NCBI GenBank assembly: GCA_964533265.1
Contig: CAZHJW010000159.1
Location: 1-5,595 of the forward strand
DNA: 5,595 bases
DNA from: UBA1100 sp964533265
GTDB lineage: Bacteria; Verrucomicrobiota; Verrucomicrobiia; Limisphaerales; UBA1100
Direction of reading: 5' to 3'
Below the pieces are notes generated by a model. That model was not told where the DNA came from and did not search any database. It saw nothing but the letters and a program-made list of their open reading frames with translations. This document shows, piece by piece, positions 1 to 5,595 of this stretch (the first letter of the stretch is position 1; the number at the start of each line of letters is the position of its first letter). The translations under genes and the position numbers were made by a program.

Positions 1-801
1 CCTCACTACGCCATGTCCATCACCAAGACATTAACTTCAATCACTCTGGCACGCGCCATACAGGTCGGCTTACTCAACATCGAGGACCTTGATAAGCCAG
101 TTATCGGCTTCATGCCCGGGATTGATCAGTCCAAAATTCAACCCGGGGTTAAGACCATCACCTTGCGTGAGGCTCTCTACATGAAATCAGGACTCCGGTT
201 TCCCGACAAAAATTCCACCTTCAGCCTTGGGCAAAAATATAAGCGCCAACAATTTTTCCAGCAGTTATTTGAAAAAACCGCCCCCATCACTGCCGCGAGT
301 AAACAATATAAATATACCGGCACCGACCCCTCCCTTATCATGATGATAATCGATATTAAAACCGGGGGAAAGGTACAGCAATTTATTGCCAAGGAAATCG
401 CAGCTAAATTCGGTGCCATATACTGCTGGGATAACCAGGGATGTGGCATACCGAAGTGTGGGGCTGGCAGCAACTTCACTTCCCGTTCCCTGTTGAAAAT
501 AGGAACCTCCGTGATTCAGGGCGGCAAGTATAACGGCAAACAACTGCTCTCTTCAGACTACATCAAGGAAGTAATGAACCCCAAAAAAGGAGAAGGTTAT
601 TTCTATTACTTTCACAATCGAAAAAAAAGAGCAGCGGGAAAAGAGGTTTATTTCATTAGTGGCATTGGTGCCGGCGGTCAATACATGGCCACTTTCCCAA
701 AACTCAACATCGTCGCAGTAGCCACTGCACACAACAAAAAGCAAATTGGCCTACCCCTGAACGCAATCTTGGAACACCTTATCCCGCTTTTTCTCAAATA
801 G
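1..801 (+). CDS. Serine hydrolase, class C beta-lactamase/PBP-like, 5' truncated
   Basis: The reading frame is open from base 1, and the gene starts before the window. The first ATG, at 13, is not a credible start because the catalytic S-x-x-K motif (S-I-T-K, bases 16-27) directly follows it, whereas family members carry a substantial N-terminal segment before it. Counting from that ATG, a Y-T-G at residues 101-103 fits the Tyr of the second (YxN-type) motif, and G-A-G-G-Q-Y at 219-224 fits the third motif beside the active site, as in esterase and 6-aminohexanoate-dimer-hydrolase-like members. The family uses an acyl-serine mechanism on beta-lactams, peptides, esters or amides; the substrate here cannot be told. 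Three cysteines (138, 144, 149) cluster in the middle. The TAG stop is at 799-801. A 146-base gap separates it from the next gene. Superfamily assignment is firm, the specific function is not. Confidence 0.87.
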   Translation, partial: PHYAMSITKTLTSITLARAIQVGLLNIEDLDKPVIGFMPGIDQSKIQPGVKTITLREALYMKSGLRFPDKNSTFSLGQKYKRQQFFQQLFEKTAPITAASKQYKYTGTDPSLIMMIIDIKTGGKVQQFIAKEIAAKFGAIYCWDNQGCGIPKCGAGSNFTSRSLLKIGTSVIQGGKYNGKQLLSSDYIKEVMNPKKGEGYFYYFHNRKKRAAGKEVYFISGIGAGGQYMATFPKLNIVAVATAHNKKQIGLPLNAILEHLIPLFLK

Positions 802-947
802 ATTTAAACCTAAATCCCTGAATTATCCCACTCCAAGTTCGACTACTAAACACCACGAAAATTCAGACTGTATTTCACCTTATTGCCGATTCTCTGTATG
901 TGTTCAGGTTTGCTTTCTTTCACCGGTGAGGATTATGTTTTTTCTAA

Positions 948-1208
948 ATGAAGCAGATCGCCGTTTCACTTTACCTATCCACCAAGCAGGTGGAGGAGTA
1001 TTATCGTGGGAAAGCACGCTACGTAGTGGTTGAAGCGGTGGATGGGCGCATTGTGCAACTACCCATCAAAGTGTTGCACTCCTTCATCTTGGAAGACGGG
1101 ATTAATGGCGATTTTCTTGTGACCACCGATGATAACTACAAATTCGTGTCAATCGACAGGCTTAATCCCGGATCACAAACCGGAAACGTGCTGGATGAAA
1201 TTGGGTGA
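948..1208 (+). CDS. DUF2835 family small protein
   Basis: This 86-residue protein matches the DUF2835 pattern as I remember it. Residues 18-31 contain Y-Y-R-G-K-A followed by a V-V-V-E-A strand. Next come D-G-R-I-V-Q-L-P (32-39), a G-I-N-G-D-F turn (51-56), and a closing K-F-V-S-I-D-R-L (65-72). The family is a single small domain of about 70 residues with no known function, mostly seen in Gammaproteobacteria. The 14-residue tail here (73-86) is extra and polar. There is no signal peptide or membrane segment, so a cytoplasmic location is likely. The start is fixed by an in-frame TAA (945-947) immediately before the ATG. The only purine-rich ribosome-binding-like stretch, at 925-932, is 15 bases away, which is long. 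It stands alone between a hydrolase and a propeller gene, with gaps of 146 and 102 bases, so no operon partner is evident. Confidence 0.85.
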   Translation: MKQIAVSLYLSTKQVEEYYRGKARYVVVEAVDGRIVQLPIKVLHSFILEDGINGDFLVTTDDNYKFVSIDRLNPGSQTGNVLDEIG

Positions 1209-1264
1209 AATTTCGTTCTTCCAAAAACCGTTCAAAACCTTATTGGGATACAGGAGACACACTC

Positions 1265-1293
1265 TTGCCAACTTTGCCCTTTCTCTTTAGAAT
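1265..1293 (+). promoter_or_regulatory. Candidate sigma70-type promoter for the first propeller gene
   Basis: TTGCCA (1265-1270) and TAGAAT (1288-1293) each match the -35 and -10 consensus at five of six positions and are separated by the ideal 17 bases. Transcription would begin near 1300, leaving a leader of only about 11 bases that starts in the ribosome binding site. That is unusually short, so the true promoter may lie elsewhere. The call is by eye, with no transcript evidence. Confidence 0.35.
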
Positions 1294-1298
1294 TAGAT

Positions 1299-1303
1299 AA
1301 AGG
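1299..1303 (+). promoter_or_regulatory. Ribosome binding site supporting the start at 1311
   Basis: AAAGG lies 7 bases before the ATG at 1311, a normal Shine-Dalgarno spacing. Together with the signal peptide that begins at this ATG, it settles the start. It overlaps the expected transcription start of the candidate promoter at 1265-1293. Confidence 0.5.
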
Positions 1304-1310
1304 TAATATC

Positions 1311-2558
1311 ATGCGATCCTTCACCGCGATACTCGGCATTTTAACTCTTCTAACCTCCTACACTCAGGCCGATAACTGGCCTGCTTGGAGGGGACCTAAT
1401 GACTCAGGATCCACTGCCAAAGGGCCATATCCAGCCGATTTGTCGAACCCTGAAAACCTTGTATGGAAGCTACCCTTACCTGGAAAGGGCTGTTCCACCC
1501 CGATTGTATGGGAAAACCAGATTTTCATTACCGGCCCACAAAAAGGTCAGGACACACTAAGTGCAATCAGCTGGGAAGGCAAAGTGGAGTGGAGTCAAAG
1601 CGTCGGCAAAGAACGCGCCGGTAAACACCGTAATGGGTCAGGCAGTAATCCCAGCTGTGTAACCGATGGCCAACTTGTATTTGCCTACTTTAAGAGCGGC
1701 AACTTTGCTGCAGTGACACTGGAGGGTAAAGAGGTATGGAAAAAGAACCTGACAGACTACGGAAAGGACACTCTGTTTTGGGACTTCGGCACCTCCCCCG
1801 TGCTGACTCAAAAACACGTCATTATGGCATTGATGCGCAAAGGTAATTCCTGGCTCGTGGCTTTCGAAAAACGCACAGGCAAGGTCGCATGGCAGGTGGA
1901 GCGTAATTACGAAACCCCTATTGAAGGAGACCACAGCTACGCCACGCCCATTGTGACTAGCCAAAACGGGCGTGAAGCTATCCTTGTGTGGGGTGCAGAA
2001 CGGTTCACAGCTCACGATGCATCTAATGGTGATATTCTATGGACTTGCTCCGGGTTCAATCCGCAGGCAAAAAAATTCTGGGTAGTCGTTTCCTCCTTCG
2101 TACTGGTTGATGACATGGCCATCATTCCTTACGGTCGCGGAGCAAGACTGGCCGGCATTAAACTCAACGGTAAAGGAGATGTCACCACCACAAATCGAAA
2201 ATGGACACTGGAAGGCAAAGGCTCTTTTGTTCCATCGCCAGCCGCACATGAGGGCAAAGTGTATCTCGTACGCGACAGAGGCGAAGTACTTTGCGTAAAC
2301 CCTAAAGACGGAAAGGTGGAATGGACGGGTGCCTTTCCAAAAGACCGGGCCAGCTACTATTCTTCTCCAACCATTGCTGATGGAAAGATTTATGCAGCCC
2401 GCGAGGACGGCACCGTCTTTGTCGCCAACTTCCAGGACGGTTTCAAACTCCTCACCGAAAACGACATGGGCGAGCGCGTCATCGCCAGCCCCGTACCGGT
2501 AAATGGCTCTTTACTCATTCGCGGAGAAAAGAATCTCTTCTGTTATCGCCAAAAATAA
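1311..2558 (+). CDS. Exported PQQ-like beta-propeller repeat protein (first of three)
   Basis: The 415-residue protein begins with a Sec signal peptide (about residues 1-20, likely cut after T-Q-A), followed by W-P-A-W-R-G-P at 23-29, the mature-end motif shared by all three propellers here. PQQ-like repeats with a G-K-x-x-W core fall at about 82-94, 131-143, 181-194, 231-244, 279-298, 326-338 and 368-380, and an incomplete one (F-C-Y) at 410-412. The N-terminal strand around W52 probably closes the last blade, giving eight blades. Blades 5 and 7 are the least regular. BamB and quinoprotein dehydrogenases share this fold, but there is no lipobox cysteine as in BamB and no length or vicinal Cys pair as in PQQ enzymes, so neither function should be assigned. 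It acts outside the cytoplasmic membrane. The stop lies 3 bases from that of the next, convergent gene. ATG 1311 is supported by AAAGG at 7 bases. Confidence 0.88.
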   Translation: MRSFTAILGILTLLTSYTQADNWPAWRGPNDSGSTAKGPYPADLSNPENLVWKLPLPGKGCSTPIVWENQIFITGPQKGQDTLSAISWEGKVEWSQSVGKERAGKHRNGSGSNPSCVTDGQLVFAYFKSGNFAAVTLEGKEVWKKNLTDYGKDTLFWDFGTSPVLTQKHVIMALMRKGNSWLVAFEKRTGKVAWQVERNYETPIEGDHSYATPIVTSQNGREAILVWGAERFTAHDASNGDILWTCSGFNPQAKKFWVVVSSFVLVDDMAIIPYGRGARLAGIKLNGKGDVTTTNRKWTLEGKGSFVPSPAAHEGKVYLVRDRGEVLCVNPKDGKVEWTGAFPKDRASYYSSPTIADGKIYAAREDGTVFVANFQDGFKLLTENDMGERVIASPVPVNGSLLIRGEKNLFCYRQK

Positions 2559-2583
2559 TGGTTATTTGGCCAAGGAATAACAG
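2540..2583. terminator. Candidate two-way hairpin at the convergent gene ends
   Basis: Outer arms CTGTTAT (2540-2546) and ATAACAG (2577-2583) pair over 7 bases. Inside them, GCCAAA (2548-2553) pairs with TTTGGC (2565-2570), and TAA/TTA can add three more pairs with a two-base bulge. The structure covers both stop codons and could act on either transcript. No T-run follows on either strand, so it is not a classical intrinsic terminator. Part of the symmetry is a by-product of homology: both proteins end in a Cys-Tyr strand encoded TGT TAT, read on opposite strands. Confidence 0.3.
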
Positions 2584-3875
2584 CGAATCTCGCTGTCATT
2601 TCGCAGGTAAATACTGCGATTAGCAAACGCAGGATGACTCCACACAATTGAACGGCCCTGCGCCTTGCCAGTGGGCTCAATCAGCTTGGTGCGGCTGACT
2701 TCTTCATATCCCTTGGGACTAAGCTTGGCAATGATGAGCTCGCCTGTTTCGTTATGAATGAAAAACCGATCCTGATGTTTCACTAAAAACGCGTTGGCCC
2801 AACGACCTGAAGTCCCTGACACTGGTTTGAAGCTCTCCCATACCCGCTCGCCGGTAGTAACCTTCAGGCAACGAAATTGCCCATAACTGCAAACACCATA
2901 AATGTGACCATCCTCCACAAAAGGAGTACACATAATGGCATGTAACTGCTGCGTCACCCGTTCACTGCGGCCTGTTGCCCTCCACACCACTTCGGCCTTT
3001 GGAGCATCCTTTGCCAGCCGCATCATAAGCGGGCCATCATAGAATGATGTCACAAACAGCAAATCATCATACAGGCGCGGAGTGGGAATGGTTAGTCCGT
3101 ACTTTACCCGAAATGGAGTGGTCCAATAAATCTTGCCCGTCTCCGGATCAACCGAGTTAAGCGACCTTGGATGCCATATAATCAACTGTCGCGTGCCTCC
3201 CGCCTCATATATCATGGGAGGACAGTAGCCCAGATCAGGACTTTTCACCCCGGCCCAAATCACTTTGCCGGTCATTTTATTAAACGCCATCGCCACACCA
3301 CGATTGCCTCCCACCAGACATATCAGTTTATCCCCATCCACCAATGGATGTGCAGCAAAACCCCACACAGGAACCTTGGCTCCAAAATCTTTTCTGAAAT
3401 CGCTCTGCCAAAGAACCTTACCATTCTTTGCGTTTAGACAAAATAAATTGCCCATGGCACCCAGAGCATACACGCGGTCACCGTCAATGGTAGGGGTACA
3501 GCGAGGCCCGGCCGGATAGCTTATTTCATAAGGACAATCATACTCATGGGACCATATGACTTTCCCATCAGATTCGTTAAGGCAAAGAATTCGCTCGGTT
3601 CCCTGGAGCTTACCCTTATCAAAAAGGTTCTGCGGATTTCGATTACCCTTGGCGAGTTGCCGATCAAGCACATAAACACGCCCAGAGGCCACCGCCGGTC
3701 CGGCATAACCTCCTCCGATGGGTAAACTCCAACGCAACTTGGGTTGTCGGTCAAACTTCTCAACAATCCCTTTCTCTCTCCAAACTCCATCGCGTTTTGG
3801 GCCGAGCCACTGCGGCCAATCATCACCCATTGACAACAATGGAACTAGAAGAGGGAGTAAAAGAAGATATTTCAC
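2562..3875 (-). CDS. Exported PQQ-like beta-propeller repeat protein (second of three)
   Basis: I start this gene at GTG 3875, giving 437 residues with a textbook signal peptide: M-K-Y, a leucine-rich core, and likely cleavage after S-M-G (about residue 17). W-P-Q-W-L-G-P follows at 20-26. Repeats fall near 96-108, 144-156, 195-207, 239-251, 283-298, 334-346, 379-396 and 430-433, again eight blades, with the strand at W49 as probable closure. A-A-H-P-L-V-D-G-D (174-182) and W-S-H-P-A-F-A (412-418) are segments I recognise from PVC-group members of this family. There is no lipobox or PQQ-enzyme feature; role unknown, location outside the cytoplasmic membrane. The start is uncertain: the frame stays open to 4061, and ATG 4052 has a better ribosome binding site, which would give 496 residues with 62 or so extra, poorly explained residues ahead of the signal-like segment. 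Confidence 0.86.
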   Translation of the reverse strand: MKYLLLLPLLVPLLSMGDDWPQWLGPKRDGVWREKGIVEKFDRQPKLRWSLPIGGGYAGPAVASGRVYVLDRQLAKGNRNPQNLFDKGKLQGTERILCLNESDGKVIWSHEYDCPYEISYPAGPRCTPTIDGDRVYALGAMGNLFCLNAKNGKVLWQSDFRKDFGAKVPVWGFAAHPLVDGDKLICLVGGNRGVAMAFNKMTGKVIWAGVKSPDLGYCPPMIYEAGGTRQLIIWHPRSLNSVDPETGKIYWTTPFRVKYGLTIPTPRLYDDLLFVTSFYDGPLMMRLAKDAPKAEVVWRATGRSERVTQQLHAIMCTPFVEDGHIYGVCSYGQFRCLKVTTGERVWESFKPVSGTSGRWANAFLVKHQDRFFIHNETGELIIAKLSPKGYEEVSRTKLIEPTGKAQGRSIVWSHPAFANRSIYLRNDSEIRCYSLAK

Positions 3876-4006
3876 CGGGCAATTGTCTGCCAAGGAAGGA
3901 CCAGAGACAACGCAAATAACTCTACCTTGGGAAAGATAAGCATAGTACGCATATACACGATGGCTTGAGCAAAATCGAGCATGGCCGGACAACAAGAAAT
4001 AGAGAC

Positions 4007-4022
4007 CTGTTGCCGGCAACAG
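4007..4022. promoter_or_regulatory. Perfect 16-base palindrome between divergent propeller genes
   Basis: CTGTTGCCGGCAACAG is an exact inverted repeat with no spacer. It lies 131 bases from GTG 3875 on one side and 119 from ATG 4142 on the other, almost at the middle of the gap. That form and position suit a binding site for a dimeric regulator acting on both divergent genes. No regulator gene is in the window. If the second propeller gene really starts at 4052, the palindrome falls inside its coding region (encoding L-L-P-A-T), which weakens the operator reading. Confidence 0.35.
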
Positions 4023-4060
4023 TAAGCTCGACAAAGTATGTGTAAGTGCCATTAAAATCA

Positions 4061-4066
4061 CCTTCT
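4061..4066 (-). promoter_or_regulatory. Shine-Dalgarno-like site before an alternative start at 4052
   Basis: On the minus strand AGAAGG sits 8 bases before ATG 4052, in frame with the second propeller gene. This is better than anything before GTG 3875, where no purine-rich site is seen. It argues for the longer 496-residue form, while the signal peptide right before the W-P-Q-W motif argues for the shorter one. It may also serve a short upstream reading frame or be chance. Confidence 0.3.
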
Positions 4067-4141
4067 CGATGCTGGATTCTTACACTTTTATCTGATAGTA
4101 AACCGACTGTCGTTCGTCCAATTAACAGGCAAATTAATAAT

Positions 4142-5275
4142 ATGAAAAGACTGGTATTATTTGGCGCAGCACTTCTTCTAGGAATTAGCGGGTATGCCGC
4201 AGATTGGCCAATCTTTCGGGGAGATCGTGGTCTAACTGGGATTGCTCAAGGCAAATTGCCCGCTAAACTTTCCCTATTGTGGAAGTTTGATGCGAAAGGC
4301 CCCGTCAAGGCCTCAGCAGTAATCGGCGGGGGAATGGTCTTTGTGGGCGGCGATGATAACGCAAAAAAGGGTCTAAAAGGTAAACTTTATGCAATCAACC
4401 TTTCCACCGGGAAAAAAGAATGGGAGTTCACTTGCGACGACCCAGTGGAGGCACCGGCGATGTATCTCAATGGCAGGGTGTACTTTGGCGGGATTGATGG
4501 ATTTGCCTATTGTTTGGATGCCAAAACAGGCAAAGAGCAATGGAAATTTGAAACGGGCGATCAAATCGTTGGCGGTCCAAATTGGACTAAGTCCGCTGAT
4601 GGCAAAAAAACATATGTACTAATCGGCAGCCATGATTTTTTCCTCTATTGTCTGGAGGCTGAAACCGGCAAAAAAGTTTGGGAATACGAATCAGAGAATT
4701 ATATCAATGGATCTCCTGCCCTAACCGAGGGTCGCACAATGTTCGGAGGTTGTGATGCAATGTTGCATGTAATCGACATTACAAAGGGGGAAAAAGACAA
4801 GATGATTAATGCCAACTCATACATCATCGGCAGTGTCGCAGCAGATACAGGCCGAGTGTATGTAGGGCATCATGACAATGAGTTCCTATGCATTGACCTT
4901 AAGGCAGGCAAGATTGTCTGGAACTACAAGGACCGGCTCTTTCCCTACTCATCCTCACCAGCAGTAACAAAAGAACATGTCCTATTTGGAGGCCAGGATA
5001 AACGACTTCATTGCGCACGCCGAGACAACGGAAAGCAGGTATGGGCATTTTCCACTCGTGGCCAAGTAAACAGCTCCCCGGTGGTTTGTGACGGCAAGGT
5101 ACTGGTGGGATCAGATGATGGTCGCCTTTATATGGTATCACTCACAACAGGCAAACGGCTTTGGGACTTTGAAACTGAAGATGTTATCTCTGCTTCGCCG
5201 GCAGTAGCAAACGGGAGAGTCGTTATCGGCAGCGAGGACGGCAAGGTCTATTGTTTCGGCCAAAAAAAGAAATAG
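4142..5275 (+). CDS. Exported PQQ-like beta-propeller repeat protein (third of three)
   Basis: From ATG 4142 the protein has 377 residues with a clean signal peptide (M-K-R, hydrophobic core 4-15, cleavage near G-Y-A at 17-19), then W-P-I-F-R-G at 22-27. The frame extends back to GTG 4046, but those 32 residues precede the signal peptide and look non-coding. Repeats are the most regular of the three, at about 82-94, 122-134, 168-180, 208-220, 248-260, 289-301 and 329-341, plus a final Y-C-F at 370-372 that the N-terminal L-L-W-K-F strand (45-49) can complete: eight blades. The fourth has lost the Trp (K-G-E-K-D-K-M). Cys recurs at one strand position in blades 2, 3, 5, 6 and 8 (124, 170, 250, 291, 371). 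There is no lipobox or dehydrogenase feature, so exported scaffold or binding protein is as far as I go. The ribosome binding site is weak (AGG, 12 bases upstream). Confidence 0.88.
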   Translation: MKRLVLFGAALLLGISGYAADWPIFRGDRGLTGIAQGKLPAKLSLLWKFDAKGPVKASAVIGGGMVFVGGDDNAKKGLKGKLYAINLSTGKKEWEFTCDDPVEAPAMYLNGRVYFGGIDGFAYCLDAKTGKEQWKFETGDQIVGGPNWTKSADGKKTYVLIGSHDFFLYCLEAETGKKVWEYESENYINGSPALTEGRTMFGGCDAMLHVIDITKGEKDKMINANSYIIGSVAADTGRVYVGHHDNEFLCIDLKAGKIVWNYKDRLFPYSSSPAVTKEHVLFGGQDKRLHCARRDNGKQVWAFSTRGQVNSSPVVCDGKVLVGSDDGRLYMVSLTTGKRLWDFETEDVISASPAVANGRVVIGSEDGKVYCFGQKKK

Positions 5276-5378
5276 TGTGTGGGATGGCTTGAGTTACGAT
5301 AATGCTTCCTGATGCTTAGGAATTTCATTAATTAAACCGTTGTTTACTCAACACGATCATCAAAGGTAAAAACCCGCA

Positions 5379-5595
5379 GTGCGCATTATCCAGATCACTC
5401 CAGGTGCCGGGAAAATGTATTGCGGAAACTGTTTCCGCGACAATGCTCTGGTCGCAGCACTGCGCAAGGAGGGACATAAGGTCACAATGATTCCTCTGTA
5501 TCTCCCCTTAACACTCGATGAAGAGGACCAGTCTGGAGACACGCCTATTTTCTTCAACGGAGTAAACGTATATCTGGAACAACAATCCTCCTTTT
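5379..5595 (+). CDS. GT-B fold glycosyltransferase (family 4-like), 3' truncated
   Basis: Seventy-two codons are present before the window ends. The protein opens with a first beta strand (R-I-I-Q-I-T-P), a glycine-containing loop G-A-G-K-M-Y-C-G (9-16), then N-C-F-R-D-N and a helix A-L-V-A-A-L-R-K-E-G-H (23-33) leading into V-T-M-I-P-L-Y-L-P. This is the N-terminal, usually acceptor-binding, Rossmann half of GT4-type enzymes that move sugars from nucleotide donors to glycans or lipids. The donor-binding half with its E-x7-E motif is outside the window, so activity and substrate are open. The GTG at 5379 is fixed by an in-frame TAA at 5367-5369; the only later start nearby, ATG 5415, would cut into the glycine loop. 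AAAGG at 5362-5366 is 12 bases away. It lies 103 bases after the third propeller gene, same strand, with no clear terminator between, so co-transcription is possible. Confidence 0.85.
   Translation, partial: MRIIQITPGAGKMYCGNCFRDNALVAALRKEGHKVTMIPLYLPLTLDEEDQSGDTPIFFNGVNVYLEQQSSF

Noticed and set aside
818..866. CTGAATT and AATTCAG inverted repeat in the gap after the serine hydrolase.
   Set aside because: Seven-base arms 35 bases apart in AT-rich sequence are easily expected by chance, with no T-run following.
935..1033. A 32-codon frame from ATG 935 overlapping the start of the DUF2835 gene, with a purine-rich stretch just before it.
   Set aside because: The purine stretch is only 2 bases from this ATG, too close to serve it, and the peptide resembles nothing. 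DUF2835 in the other frame is clear.
2053..2062. GGTTCAATCC resembling a tRNA T-arm.
   Set aside because: It lies inside a well-supported propeller coding region, and no matching acceptor, D or anticodon arms surround it.
4046..4141. In-frame extension of the third propeller gene to GTG 4046.
   Set aside because: It adds 32 residues before a textbook signal peptide, lacks a ribosome binding site, and would overlap the divergent frame.
1311..5275. Reading the three propellers as PQQ-dependent dehydrogenases or as BamB.
   Set aside because: They are shorter than quinoprotein dehydrogenases, lack adjacent cysteines and a cytochrome domain, no PQQ synthesis gene is in the window, and none has the lipobox Cys of BamB.
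5306..5322. Hairpin TTCCT, 7-base loop, AGGAA, followed by a short T-rich stretch after the third propeller gene.
   Set aside because: The stem has only five pairs, mostly weak, and there is no proper T-run; not enough to call a terminator.

Overview
The window looks like chromosomal DNA from a member of the PVC group (Verrucomicrobiota or Planctomycetota), possibly from an environmental genome. This is an inference. It rests on three exported PQQ-like beta-propeller proteins whose mature ends all start with a W-P-x-x-(R/L)-G motif, and on a glycosyltransferase start with the M-Y-C-G-N-C-F-R-D-N signature I associate with these phyla. The small DUF2835 gene is a family I know mainly from Gammaproteobacteria, so the taxonomic signal is mixed. 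Base composition is roughly balanced. I see no mobile element, CRISPR array, rRNA or tRNA.

Layout: (1) 1-801 (+), a serine hydrolase of the beta-lactamase/penicillin-binding-protein superfamily, cut off at its 5' end. (2) 948-1208 (+), a small DUF2835 protein. (3) 1311-2558 (+), a secreted eight-repeat propeller protein with a plausible sigma70-type promoter and ribosome binding site. (4) 2562-3875 (-), a second propeller protein, tail to tail with the first and only 3 bases from it. (5) 4142-5275 (+), a third propeller protein, divergent from the second across about 266 bases that hold a perfect 16-base palindrome near the midpoint. (6) 5379 to the end (+), the first 72 codons of a GT-B fold glycosyltransferase. 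No gene-free stretch exceeds 300 bases.

How the genes work together is not clear from sequence. The three propeller proteins are distant paralogues of similar architecture (signal peptide, then eight repeats) in alternating orientation, so they are not one operon. None has the length, extra domains or vicinal cysteines of true PQQ dehydrogenases, and none has a lipobox, so they are not classical BamB either. Exported scaffolding or ligand-binding roles are the safest reading. I find no convincing evidence of an entirely new system. The most useful leads are the palindrome between the divergent propeller genes, the clustering of the propeller genes, and the out-of-place DUF2835 gene.
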